From: Pycnopodia helianthoides
Taxonomy: Eukaryota; Echinodermata; Asteroidea; Forcipulatida; Asteriidae
Reading direction: 5' to 3'
Length of the DNA stretch: 64,000 nt
Assembly: GCA_032158295.1 (NCBI GenBank)
Contig: CM063262.1
Coordinates: 4,683,394 to 4,747,393 of the forward strand
The notes beneath the pieces were generated by a model, which saw nothing but the letters and a program-made list of their open reading frames with translations, was not told where the DNA came from and did no database searches. Below are positions 20,158 to 30,348 of the stretch, in pieces (position 1 is the first letter of the stretch; each line of letters begins with the position of its first letter). The translations under genes were made by a program, and so were the position numbers.

Positions 20158-21065
20158 CAAATTTGACCTACTTTTGCTCAAACAAGAGGGTCAAAGTAAA
20201 GGTATCGGACCGAATTGACATTTTCAAATGTTTCCCATGTACACATAGAATCTACAACTCTAAAACACAAAAACATTTCTGTTTCTCAAATAATCTTCCT
20301 GATTATACAGGGCAGGCGCAAAAAATCGGCAGGATTAGCAACGTCTGGGCTAATGGTGATGATTATACAGAAATCAATGGTCTCCAAAGGGTTAATACTT
20401 ACCGTCAGACTTTAACCTGCAAAAAATACAAATCCTGTCAATGTGTTAATCCCTAAAATAGTTGACCTTTTTCAGAACAAGTATGGATCGAATCAAACGA
20501 GGGTGCTCGAAGAAAGAAGTTAAGGAAATAAGAAAATCCACCCAAATTATATTAAACGGCTCTGAAACACTGAAAATTTAATACATTTTCAAGTTTTTTT
20601 ATGTCAGTGCAGCAAGAAGCAAGTTCGATCAAAGACTAATGGTTAACTAGTGGTAGGTTAGTGACGTAAGTAGCGCATGCAAAATGAAGTTGGAGTGCGA
20701 TCAGCTCTACTCATGCGACAATGAAAACGCTAAACGTTTTTAGACGGAGCTCATACGAAAGCGACAAGGACACATGGAGGACATTTGCTCAGTGTTTGCT
20801 TAGAACCGTGAAAAATCTTGTTTGCAACGAGATGTTTCCTCCAACGCGATCAGAGCGTTGATCAGAGGTCAAGCCGTTTCCAAAGCTTTATTGTTATTGC
20901 AAAACTATTTGTCTGAGTTCTTTATCACCCCCTTTGAAAATTTACATGTTAATGTGACTAGGTTTCCGAGTTTAAACTTCCTTTTCCAACACTGTTAAAG
21001 AGAGAGAGACAAAGCGGTCTCTCCACAAATGTGGTTTTTAGTTTCGAAACAGGAGCCCTGAATTC
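20158..21065. other. unassigned sequence
   Basis: Short frames at 20163-20456 have no domain. Several CpG-containing stretches lie at 20640-20860. No exon model could be made. Confidence 0.35.
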
Positions 21066-21425
21066 AAAAGTGCCTACCACTGAAAATGCCTACCATTAAA
21101 AATACCTACCACTGAAAGTGCCTACCAGCTGAAAGTGCCTACCGCTGAAAGTGCCTACCCTGAAAGTGCCTACCAGCTGAAAGTGCCTACCACTGAAAGC
21201 GCTTACCACTGAAAACGCCTACCGCTGAAAGTGCCTCAGGCCTGGAATTTCATCTTTGAGAGGGCAAGGCCATTTCCATTTTGCAAAGGGCACTTCCATT
21301 GCAGAAATCTGAAGTCTATGAGGAAGCCAAGACCAGGGCCATGGCCTCTGTGGCCTCCATTTAGTTTCGGGCCTGGCTACCCTGAAGTGTCCCTACCACT
21401 GAAGAGTGCCTACCGCTTGAAAAGC
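21066..21425. repeat. 16-17 bp minisatellite interrupted by A element
   Basis: Units of the form AGTGCCTACCACTGAA repeat about ten times at 21068-21236, then two to three more at 21376-21425 after an A element. Unit variants differ mainly in the ACCACTG/ACCAGCTG/ACCGCTG part. Confidence 0.9.
21237..21375. mobile_element. A element inside minisatellite
   Basis: CAGGCCTGGAATTTCATCTT at the left, GGGCCTG at the right, with the family landmarks AAGGCCATTTCCATTTTGCA and AGACCAGGGCCATGGCCTC. It is shorter than other copies. Repeat units flank it on both sides. Confidence 0.85.
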
Positions 21426-21429
21426 AACA

Positions 21430-21712
21430 GAGCAATTTGGCCTGTCACGTTTTGGCAGCGGGCGAACCGATCATGATGTCATAGGGTATATTCATTGAGC
21501 TGCCAGTGCTGTAAGAGGAAATCCCCTTTGCAACGGGAAAGGCGTGTTAAAGCGGTGAAGTCTCACAAAAAAAACATCTAAGGGATTTCCCCTTTTGGTA
21601 TTCATTGTTCCCTCAACCTCGTTCGGTAAACCAGGAAAAACTACGCGTCCTAAAATGTCCTTCTACTATAAATTACGCACAACACAGATGACCCAAATAA
21701 AGGCTACGAAGT
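21430..21712. other. unassigned sequence
   Basis: No feature recognised. Confidence 0.4.
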
Positions 21713-22080
21713 CAGGGCTCGAATTTGGGGGAGGGGGGGGGAATCCACAAGACTGCAGAGCTTGTAGCTAAAAATATTTACTGGACCAGAAATGTTTTTA
21801 CAGGACCAGAATTGAAATGAAAAAAATAAAAATATCAAACAATTAACTAACAAAATAATAATACCTACACAGTTAAACTGGTGAAAATCGAAACAAGCAC
21901 AAATGTAAGTTTAACTCATCTGTATAATTATGGCAAGTATTCTTCAATAAATGACAGAATTGAAAGATTTTTTATCAGACTGAAAGTCAATAATTGCATA
22001 AAACAGCTTGTCCCCTCATGAGCTTACTGGCCCGATGTCAAAATCAATGGCCTCTGGCCAGAGTAAAATATCAAGCCTTG
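21713..22080 (+). mobile_element. J element
   Basis: CAGGGCTCGAATTTGGGG to TATCAAGCCTTG. CGAAGT before and CAAAGT after could be a mutated 6-bp target duplication. Confidence 0.8.
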
Positions 22081-22307
22081 CAAAGTTTGTACTCACCTCT
22101 AACCTCTGCATCAGTTGATTTTTTTTACTCCCTCAGATTCACTCTGATCTTTTCCTCCTCCTCTTTAGTGTTCATGTCATTTTTTTAAAAGTTCTGTGTT
22201 GAGCGTTTTCCCAGGTTTGAAGTAGTTTTGAAATGGTTGGCCGACAAGGAACTGTTACAACCACTCATGATCAAACGTGGCGAGAGCTGATAAATGTTAA
22301 CGGTCTA

Positions 22308-22557
22308 TCTGGAAGTGTTGAATATTCAATGAGGCAGATCCGTCCACTCTGGAAGTGTTGAATATTCATGAGGCAGGTCCGCCCACTCTGGAAGTGTCGA
22401 CATTCATGAGGCAGGTCCGCCCACTCTGGAAGTGTCGACTATTCATGAGGCAGGTCCGCCCACTCTGGAATATAAAAATAATTGGGTCTCGGGTCGACTA
22501 TTCATGAGGCAGATCCGCCCACTCTGGAAGTGTTGAATATTCATGAGGCAGATCCGC
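22308..22557. repeat. 37-39 bp minisatellite
   Basis: About six units of TTCATGAGGCAGRTCCGCCC with ACTCTGGAAGTG. One unit is interrupted by TATAAAAATAATTGG. Minus-strand frames give ADLPHEYSTLPEW repeats, a by-product of the array. Confidence 0.9.
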
Positions 22558-22915
22558 ACTGTCATTGGTCCGTTGAGATTCTAAACAGGCCCAGTTGACC
22601 CAGATCAGCCGTACACTGAGCAGTCTTTGCTCTAGAAGACAAAAACATAAAGAGAGACTCTTTTTTAAACATACATGTATCATCCATTTAGATTCATTGT
22701 ACACCGTTTTAACGTGAGGTTAGAGACTTATAACTTCTCCGCTCCCCTACCACTTTCATAAGCCATTTTGAGACATAACACATTTCAAGGGTACACTAGG
22801 TTTGGGTCATTTTATCTGTAAACACCCAAACCAAACAGTGCACTCCTATAGTGTCCACCAGAGGACCATATCCATTAAAAAAAAGGAGTGCAATGAAGCC
22901 AATGAAGCCCCCTCT
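22558..22915. other. unassigned sequence
   Basis: No feature recognised. Confidence 0.4.
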
Positions 22916-23257
22916 TTAAAGGTAATGTACACTTTTGGTAACAGCTCAAAATCAGTGTCCACATTTTGTGTGATTCAACATATGCATGAACAAACAAACC
23001 TGTGAAAGTTTGAGCTCAATTGGTCATCGAGGTCACGAGAAAATAGTGAAAAGAGATCTTATGTGTTTTCTGTTTTTTCAAATTATCGCGCGCGATAATT
23101 ACTTTTGTTTTACTCATTTCTCAGAAACAATAGCATTTTAGGCAGAAATATTTTCAGGAACCCTTTCTACCATTACTTACTTTAAATCATGTAAGTTATG
23201 TGTGAATCTGTGAACATTGTGTTTTTCGATCTTACCAATAGTGTACAGGGCCTTTAA
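22916..23257 (-). mobile_element. TTAA MITE, D family, intact ends
   Basis: TTAA at 22916-22919 and 23254-23257. Reverse orientation relative to the copies at 3351 and 28425. Perfect palindrome AATTATCGCGCGCGATAATT at 23081-23100. Confidence 0.92.
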
Positions 23258-23664
23258 ACAACTGAGGCCATAATACTACCGTCAACTTCAAAGCGTTTGT
23301 AATTCGTTAGATGCCACAAGCTGCTGATGAGCAATCATCTATAATTGGCTCGATTCTGTGACCCATTTTCTCGGACACCGGATCAACCACACAACCACCC
23401 GTGCCAAAACAATCCATATTTTGTTTATAATCTTGGACAAGATCTTGTAGTTTACATCCACCAAAAGGAAAGCCAAAACGGGATACAAAATCGGCTCACC
23501 AGATGGCATTGCTTGTTCCTTAATTCCTTGTTCCTTAATAGTGTAAACTTTAAACCACAGAATAAGTTGATGCCACAACCAACAAGGAAGCGCTGGAGAT
23601 ACTATGTAGCTTAACTATTTGTTACAAGTACATTTACAGTATCAAGGCACAACGCAACACTTAT
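23258..23664. other. unassigned, open on both strands
   Basis: A plus frame (23345-23614) and a minus frame (23339-23578) overlap. The minus peptide contains DVNYKILSKIINK, which faintly recalls the LINE RT motif around NVDYKILSK, but no following RT motif is present. Confidence 0.2.
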
Positions 23665-23942
23665 TTAATGGTAGGGTTATAGATCAGACTTTTTGTCATC
23701 GTAAAGCTGATTTATTGGCAAAATTATATTAAAAAAAATACAATAAAAGTCACATGTTATAGTGTCATCTTGCAATCAGGGAGATTTTGTACGTTTATCG
23801 GGAATATATTTAAACTACATGTTCATGTAACATTCAACATAATCAGACCTGAGAGTTTTAAAATGTGTTTATCAGGACATTGACGGATTGATTTTATGTT
23901 CAGGGAACTGTCTGCAGAATCAGGGAGAGTTGGCAGCTCTCT
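23665..23942. mobile_element. G fragment joined to I element
   Basis: GGTAGGGTTATAGATCAGAC, ATCGTAAAGCTGATTTATTG and AAAGTCACATGT are G 5' sequence. From about 23764 it becomes I sequence (GCAATCAGGGAGATTTTGTA) and ends GAGTTGGCAGCTCT at 23940. The I left terminus is absent. Confidence 0.7.
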
Positions 23943-24393
23943 GCATGTGAAGAGCTGTCTGTCCTGTCCGCCTCAATTGAATTGAGGTCTAATCCCGAGC
24001 CCCTGTCCACAAAAAATTGCAATCTGCGCTTGCCGTAGTTTATCCTGTGGTACTTCAGTGTCACTATTATTCAATATAAATGTCCGATAAAACAGCGGAT
24101 GGTTTGGACTGAAAACAGAGATGTTTCCCCAACGGTGGCCAACTCATCTCGACAGGGCAACCATTGATGGACTCGACTTGTGACAACTCGACCATCTGTA
24201 GGCTGATTGCAAAATCATTCATAGAGACAAGTCATTTTTTTTTTTTAGACGAGTCATCCAATATCGCATACACCTCGCTACCGTTGCTCCTCGGCCCCCC
24301 ACCGGTCTCATCCAAGACCCCCCCCCCCCCCCGGATGGGCTGATGAGACTGTACAACGTCTTGTTCAGGATGTAGTGATGCATGATGGGATTG
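23943..24393. other. unassigned sequence
   Basis: A poly-C run of about 15 lies near 24320, inside a weak GTCTCATC/GATGAGAC pairing. Nothing else recognised. Confidence 0.4.
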
Positions 24394-24568
24394 CAGGCCT
24401 AAAATTACACGTAGGCCATGGAGGCAATGGTCTCTGTTGCCCCTGGTCTTGGCCTTGGTGCCACTTTCAAAAGTTTCCTACGTGTATAGACTTTATGATT
24501 TTCCAATGGAAGTGCCCTTTGCAAACTGAAAATGGCCTTGCCCTCTCAAAGTTGAAATTCCAGGCCTG
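24394..24568 (+). mobile_element. A element, both ends present
   Basis: CAGGCCTAAAATTACA at the left and GAAATTCCAGGCCTG at the right, with GGTCTTGGCCTTGGTGCC and CCAATGGAAGTGCCC between. No convincing target duplication. Confidence 0.88.
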
Positions 24569-24844
24569 GACTGATTGTACTGCAGTCGACGCAACGCCCA
24601 TCACAATCACAACACGAACATACACCAGTTACTTACGAGACCTGTAGTCTACGAGAAATTGGCACAACGTTCCCAACCTTATATTTGTTAAGATTCACAA
24701 AGTGGGATTTGAAACTTTGCAGGGTGGGAATACAATGTTTGCGGCTCGGCATCATGTAAACAGTTCTCTTTATGGAGCTGTTGGTGGCTCTGAGAAATCA
24801 TTTACAACGGTGCCTCCGCAAACCTCACTTGAAGATTGACTAAT
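24569..24844. other. unassigned sequence
   Basis: No feature recognised. Confidence 0.4.
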
Positions 24845-25045
24845 TTACACTCTGTGGTAGTTTCAAGTTCAAACCATCCTCTAAAAGTTAGGGCAAATAT
24901 ACAAAGAAATAGCGACGGTCTCAAGCACTTTGGATCGGTGTAGAATCTGTTCCCAGTTGGACTTTACACTTAATATTTTCAAATCCAAACCACCTTCTAA
25001 AAAATTGGCAAATATTACAAAGAAATAGCGACAGTCTCTAGGTTC
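24845..25045. repeat. 118-bp direct repeat pair
   Basis: TTTACACTCTGTGG...AAAGAAATAGCGACGGTCTC at 24845-24925 and TTTACACTTAATAT...AAAGAAATAGCGACAGTCTC at 24963-25037. The text between them (AGAATCTGTTCCCAGTT) recurs in variant form at 25798. Confidence 0.75.
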
Positions 25046-25059
25046 TCCCCATGCACAAG

Positions 25060-25305
25060 TTAGTATATCGGGCCAATACGCCGAATTGCATGCTAATACG
25101 CAAGAATTTCGACCAATACGACAACAAATGTATTATTAATTCTTTTTTGGGATCAAATTCTTGAAAATCACCAAGATAAAACAATTCAGAATGCTCCAGA
25201 TTTCACATTTAGGGCTTTTTAAACCCAAGCTAAACACCAAGTAGACCATAAAACATTCCGAGCACCTCGTTTCAATTAAGTGTGCTTGGCCAAACTTCCC
25301 AAATT

Positions 25306-25338
<33 letters not shown>

Positions 25339-25340
25339 AC
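25060..25340 (-). repeat. N repeat, copy 1
   Basis: Its minus-strand translation LVFSLGLKSPKCEIWSILN aligns with LVFIFGFEKPYHAIWGILN from 31860-32180 on the plus strand. DNA identity is moderate and both end near GCGTATT-type sequence. It may derive from a former coding region of a mobile element; I cannot name it. Confidence 0.5.
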
Positions 25341-25365
25341 AACTCTTTTTTAGCAGGAACCATAG

Positions 25366-25762
25366 CAGGGCTCGAATTTGGGGGGAAATCCGCAAGACCA
25401 CAGGACTTGTATCTCAAAATTTTTACAGGACCAGAGATAATTTTACAAGACCAGATTCAAACTGAGAAAAGACTTTCTTGCACAGTTTAATTTGCATGTA
25501 ATTGAACAAGCACTAAGACACGCAAGAGAAGATCGACCTCATTTGTCTTTAAGGGTACTAACTATATATTTTTAATCGTTACTCGGAGTCAACATTTGAA
25601 CAGAATTTGTTTCTGTTCACAAGATATTATAGAGTGAATTACATAAATTGTTATTGAATTGAAAACACAAGACCGCCGGACTGGTCCAGCCATAAGTTTA
25701 CTGGCCCATTGGCTAAAATCACTGGCCTCGGGCCAGCGGTCCAGTGTCAAATTCGAGCCCTG
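25366..25762 (+). mobile_element. J element, complete, 5-bp TSD
   Basis: CAGGGCTCGAATTTGGGG to AAATTCGAGCCCTG, 397 bp, flanked by CATAG at 25361-25365 and 25763-25767. Confidence 0.92.
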
Positions 25763-25767
25763 CATAG

Positions 25768-26123
25768 GTCTCAAGCACTATATAAGTACAGACAGGCTGT
25801 ATTAGAATCTGCACCCAGTTAGAAGATGGAGTTTTTAAATGAAGAATGACAAGTCCTGACAAACTCAATCAGCGTTTCCCATCAACGAGGCCAGGATCCC
25901 ACCCCAAGCTTGCTTGGCACAGGATATTCCTACTTGTAAAGCCTGCTGAAGTTTTTTTTTTCTTCTCTTCCCTCACTCAATGATACACTCAATCAACATA
26001 GTTGTGTTTTCATAAAATATGTACATACAGAGTCTACTCCAAGCACAAAGTGTGACAGGGAATGGGGGGGGGGGGGCGACAGACCGTGGGAAATCAAACA
26101 CTGTCGGCCCTGAGTAATATTAT
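25768..26123. other. unassigned sequence
   Basis: Contains a poly-G run at about 26066. No other feature. Confidence 0.4.
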
Positions 26124-26285
26124 TTGGTTTTAACCCATACACCAATGTGTGTAAAGCAATGTATACTCAGTACTTTTCCAAGTCGTGTGAAACAAAACCT
26201 CAGCCATGTTACTCGGGTGGGATTCGAACCCCTACCTTGCCATTCTGCAGCTCAGATGTCCTTACCACTAGACCAGAGTTGTGTA
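26124..26285 (-). mobile_element. S2 SINE, tRNA-derived
   Basis: Minus strand: CTCTGGTCTAGTGGTAAGGA (box A) then GTAGGGGTTCGAATCCCACC (box B, canonical core GGTTCGAATCC), then a body with AAAGTACTGAGTATACATTG. The box A half is amplified in tandem to its right. Confidence 0.85.
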
Positions 26286-26445
26286 AGAGTTTCATATTCT
26301 CAGTCAGATGTCTTACCACTAGACCAGAGTTGTGTAAGAGTCGTTTTCATAATCTACAGTCAGATGTCTTACCACTAGACCGAGTTGTGTAAGAGTTGTT
26401 TTCATAATCTACAGTCAGATGTCTTACCACTAGACCAGAGTTGCA
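26252..26445 (-). repeat. tandem array of SINE box A segment
   Basis: TCAGATGTCTTACCACTAGA begins units at 26252, 26304, 26360 and 26415 (52, 56 and 55 bp). Each carries the complement of box A TGGTCTAGTGGTAAGA; only the first is next to a box B. Confidence 0.9.
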
Positions 26446-26573
26446 TATTGAGAGTTGCGACAGCTTGCAATTTTGAAGTCATTTTCGGTCCAAAACAAAA
26501 AAGGATGTGTGCACACGTACACAGGGTGCCAGACTAGACTGCGCATTGGGTTGTGCTGCATTTGGAACCGAAA

Positions 26574-26711
26574 ATGGCGTCCGGCAACCACGTGACCAAA
26601 GAAAACTGGTCCCTCCATGTCAACTCTCTCAATGCACAGCTCTCTGCCCTAGACCCCCTGGGACTGCCCAATACACTGAGTATACAGTGTATTACAGACA
26701 TCGGTGTGTGG
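26574..26711 (+). CDS. possible first coding exon, unknown product
   Basis: I do not recognise the protein. An ATG in the context GAAAATGGCGTCC opens a frame reading MASGNHVTKENWSLHVNSL and on to DIGVW, where TGG meets GTAAAC, a plausible phase-0 donor, giving 46 codons. Without splicing the frame stops after WVNQQ. The start overlaps AAAATGGCG, a YY1-like motif common at animal initiators, and the upstream 60 bp is GC-richer than average. The last 15 or so codons overlap an S2 SINE fragment, so the donor would be transposon-derived. No acceptor with matching phase was found downstream. Confidence 0.25.
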
Positions 26712-26720
26712 GTAAACCAA
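26668..26720 (+). mobile_element. S2 SINE body fragment
   Basis: ACTGAGTATACAGTGTATTA and ACATCGGTGTGTGGGTAAAC are the complement of S2 body sequence at 9013-9050 and 26135-26165. Orientation is opposite to the S2 copy at 26124. Confidence 0.65.
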
Positions 26721-27091
26721 CAATAATCTTTATCCCTGATGATGCAAATTTAACAAACTGTCTGGGTAGCTTTGTGAATTTTTACAAATATGCAAATTTA
26801 GCCGCGACTTTACATGTTGCATTCTACTAGCACTATATGTTTTTTATGTCTCATTTCATCTGAGAGAATGCAACATCTGAACCTTTTTTTGTGCATAATT
26901 TAACGACACAATTAACAGTACTTTTAAGAACGGACTTGTGGTTTTCAAAACATTCTTGACTTCTGCTTGTAGTAGACTATCAAATAGTGCTGAAAGATCT
27001 ACAAAATAAGAATTCCAATTCCGAAAGAAACAACCAAAAATCGACGGTGCTTATTATGAGAACCATTGTTGTCTTTTCCTTTGTCAAGTCA
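26721..27091. other. unassigned sequence
   Basis: No feature recognised. Confidence 0.4.
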
Positions 27092-27372
27092 GGGTTTCAT
27101 TGTGACAACAATATTTTCAAAGGAAAATGATTACTCTGGAAGCTCCGAAAGGTTAGTAAAAAATAATGCTGCCGAGAGGCATGGACAATATTTTTTTGAA
27201 TACTGACCCGAAGTGGTTAAAGGTACATGTATAAACTTAACAATAGTTTCATTGTGGCAACAATATTTTCAAAGAAAATTTATTACTCCAGAAGCTCTAA
27301 AAACTTCTAAAAAATAACACCCGGAAGAGGTATGGAAACTATTTTTGAATAACGACCTGAAGTGGTTAAATA
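27092..27372. repeat. 150-bp tandem duplication
   Basis: TTTCATTGTGACAACAATAT (27092) and TTTCATTGTGGCAACAATAT (27248) open two units that run through ATTACTC, AGAAGCTC and a final GAAGTGGTTAAA. Confidence 0.8.
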
Positions 27373-28424
27373 CATCAGTGGTTTTTAGAAAGTGCGTTCA
27401 TTCCCATCCTCTAGATTTATGGGAACATTGGTTGGGGGGGGGGACCTTATAATGCACAATTACAATATTTGCATTATTTCGTCAAATTAAAAGTAGACGG
27501 TTCAGTTTCATGAACTTACGACCACAAATCATCGCATCAGTGCAACAAGGTCCACTCCAATTTCGATTGTTTTGCGTAAATCACTTTTTAAGGTTTGGGA
27601 CGTTCTAAACAGTCACTGGTTGTTTAAAAGTCAAGTCCATTTGTACATAGGAGTCATGAAAAAATTTATAATTTTATAATAAAAACATTACAAGTTATAT
27701 CTACACTTCAGGTTGGTACATGTAATCAAACTACCTACATGTATAAAAACAAGTTTTATGCCTTAGTTACCATGATGACCATGCTGCACGCACAATACAC
27801 ACGGTTTTAGATTGGTCAAAAGGTCGTATCTTGAACGACTCTGTTGCACAAACCTGCATCGCATGCAATCGACGGGGAATAACGTCATAAATCTCAGTGC
27901 AACAAGGTCGTAAGTGTGAGTTACGACTTTGTTGCCCGGATCACGTTAACAAATTATGTCATTTATCGTTAATGACCTGTATCTTTTTTAAATACTTTTT
28001 GGGACAAAAAATACAAACTTTTATTCAGACAAAAATGAAGCACCTTTCGTACTCAATTTCACACAAACAAAATGTGACACACAACCTTGTTGCACCATTG
28101 CGACGAAGCACACCTGTGGAAACTGCTTTCTACTTCTGACATTACTAATTCTTAAAATCAAACAGTTAAAAACCACGTACCCCCTCCTTCTGAAATGTCA
28201 TCACCCCCCCCCCCCCCTTCTTCGCCCCCCTACCACCCACATCTTTATCAACTGTGACTCCTGGGGGTTAGAGGGTTAATCCGACACCCCTGTCTGAGCT
28301 TTGTCTTCAACGTGGCACCCCTCCAAATGTTCCCCCAGACATGTGTGCGTCCAGACATTCTAATAGACTGTGCCCTCTACAATGGAACACAAAAAAACTC
28401 CTCCCCAATTTCACGGCCTTCTCC
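27373..28424. other. unassigned with a 15-bp hairpin
   Basis: At 27899-27913 GCAACAAGGTCGTAA pairs with TTACGACTTTGTTGC at 27921-27935 (one G-T) around a 7-nt loop. TGCAACAAGGTC also occurs at 27541, and its complement near 28083. A poly-C run lies at 28204-28217. No gene recognised. Confidence 0.5.
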
Positions 28425-28765
28425 TTAAAGGCCCTGTACACTATTGGTAAGATCGAAAAACACATGTTCACAGATTCACACATAACTTACATGATTTAAA
28501 GTAAGTAATGGTAGAAAGTGTTCCTTAAAATATTTCTGCCTAAAATGCTATCGTTTCTGAGAAACGAGTAAAACAATAGTAATTATCGCGCGCGATAATT
28601 TGAAAAAACAGAAAACACATAAGATCTCTTTTCACTATTTTCTCGTGACCTCGATGACCAATTGAGCTTAAACTTTCACAGGTTTGTTTGTTCATGCATA
28701 TGTTTAATCACACAAAATGTGGACACTGATTTTGAGCTGTTACCGAAAGTGTACAATACCTTTAA
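28425..28765 (+). mobile_element. TTAA MITE, D family, intact ends
   Basis: TTAA at 28425-28428 and 28762-28765, palindrome AATTATCGCGCGCGATAATT at 28581-28600. It shares its right TTAA with the next element. Confidence 0.93.
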
Positions 28766-29067
28766 AGGGAAGGTATAAGTTTGGTTATCACTCTAAAAAT
28801 TTTATGGCAATAAAAAATTAATATTGAATATTTCAATTCAAAATAATGTGGATATGGAAAAAGATATCAGTTTTTATCCCGCAAAATTTGAATCGTATTC
28901 CTTTTAGGAATTATTCTTCATGCGTGGACAGATTTTGGGCAATATCTCAGAAACGCTACCACCTTTTGAAATGAAATTTTCACAGGTTAGTTTTATGGTA
29001 TTTATCTACATCTAAATAGGATTAAAACAATCGAACGGTTCTAATCGAACGGTACTTTGCCCTTTAA
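28762..29067 (+). mobile_element. TTAA MITE, E family, internally shortened
   Basis: Starts TTAAAGGGAAGGTATAAGTT, ends GGTACTTTGCCCTTTAA with TTAA at 29064-29067. It has ATATGGAAAAAGATATCAGT and TGCGTGGACA. The central palindrome seen at 63718 is missing. Confidence 0.85.
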
Positions 29068-29329
29068 CAAGCCTCTGTACAAGTTTGACCCAAAGTTCAA
29101 ACGTTCACCATGCTGAATTCCTGACAGGTGACAGACAAAAGCTGTCCATCAAGTTTGTTTTGTCTGATAATTTGACCCAGGTGGATGTCATGATTTGGAT
29201 TGGTCAGGACACCAGGCGACCCAATTCACTGACACAGATTCTTTTTTTACCCAGGTGCAAGATTCACCAACATACATCCAAAGACATGCAGGCCAAAAGA
29301 TCAGCATGATTAGCAGAATTTTGATGGGT
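29068..29329. other. unassigned sequence
   Basis: No feature recognised. Confidence 0.4.
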
Positions 29330-29411
29330 AACCTGTTTCTGCTAAGCACTATTTTTTGGTGCTTAGCACGGTTTTTTCCCCTGCGCTTACGAGCTTTATG
29401 AAATTAGGCCC
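29330..29411. mobile_element. B element end, degenerate
   Basis: GTTTCTGCTAAGCACTATTT, GGTGCTTAGCAC and GCTTTATGAAATTAGGCCC. Confidence 0.55.
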
Positions 29412-30348
29412 AGCTTATTACCAGCCCAAATGTCATTAACCTTACAATGATGCTACCAGTACCTAGCTAAACTGTTTGCCTGATCATCAATTTCTTTTTC
29501 CAAGGGTTTTATGAAATTGGGGCTTGGGTACCAGACTTCATGGGGCTGCTCACTGCAGAATGGGCCTCCTTGCAACCTTGCAAACGACACAAGACGCTCA
29601 AACAGAACCTCCATGGAGGTCAGATGAAGACCCATCATTGGCTGTGAGCTGTGCATGGCACGCACATTGTACACTACATGTGTACATGTACGTGCACGTT
29701 TCCATTGGCGGAAGTACAGGGACGTACATTCCTGCACGTTCCCATTGTTTGGCGATGATGGCCGCCAATGCAGGGGATCTATTATGCACTTTATGGCGAA
29801 CTGTAAAACACAGAATTCTGTAAGCGGAAAAATTCTGCAGTAACCGGCACTATTGGCCGTGCGGTCTCGATTTCACAAAAGAGTTAGGATTGATCCTCAC
29901 TGTGAATCAATCCTAATTGCTAAGCAAAGTGTGATGTCGCAATACAAATCACTATGGTAACACTGACATCTCATCTTTAAGATGAATCTCAATGCTCTGT
30001 GAAGTCGAGCCACGATGGGGGAGTTTTGGAAACAATGGCGTTTCTTAAAATCATTACTCTACATGCTCTATAAACACTGTTCAGCCATCTTGCTTTTTTC
30101 CCCATCCTAATCAATGTAACCCAAACCGAGGCTGAAAGTGCAAAATAGTCTGATACCTGTTTCGGTACAGTAAGAACCAGTTACATTTTAGCTGCTGCAC
30201 ATTGGGGACATGACAGAAGTCGGCAGAATGTAACAGGTGTCCCACATGAAAACAACCAGCCTTTTCTCATTTCCTGGATGCCCTCCCATGGAATAACCAA
30301 AGTTTTATATGTCTGCTTGTGTGATGGGCGATTTTGTTGATACTTGTT
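29412..30348. other. unassigned with an 11-bp hairpin
   Basis: TTAGGATTGAT (29884-29894) pairs perfectly with ATCAATCCTAA (29906-29916) around 11 nt. Overlapping frames at 29453-29843 on both strands show no domain. Confidence 0.45.

Noticed and set aside
22308..22557. CRISPR-like or promoter tandem array.
   Set aside because: Units abut directly; ordinary minisatellite.
23339..23578. Reverse-transcriptase-like peptide DVNYKILSK on the minus strand.
   Set aside because: Only one short motif; nothing that should follow it is present in any frame.
24310..24330. Poly-G/poly-C runs as G-quadruplexes.
   Set aside because: They are single uninterrupted homopolymers; no set of four separate G-tracts was seen.
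26124..26285. Possible tRNA gene with canonical box A and B.
   Set aside because: No cloverleaf with a proper anticodon arm; a second copy with the same non-tRNA body at 9005-9170 shows it is a SINE.
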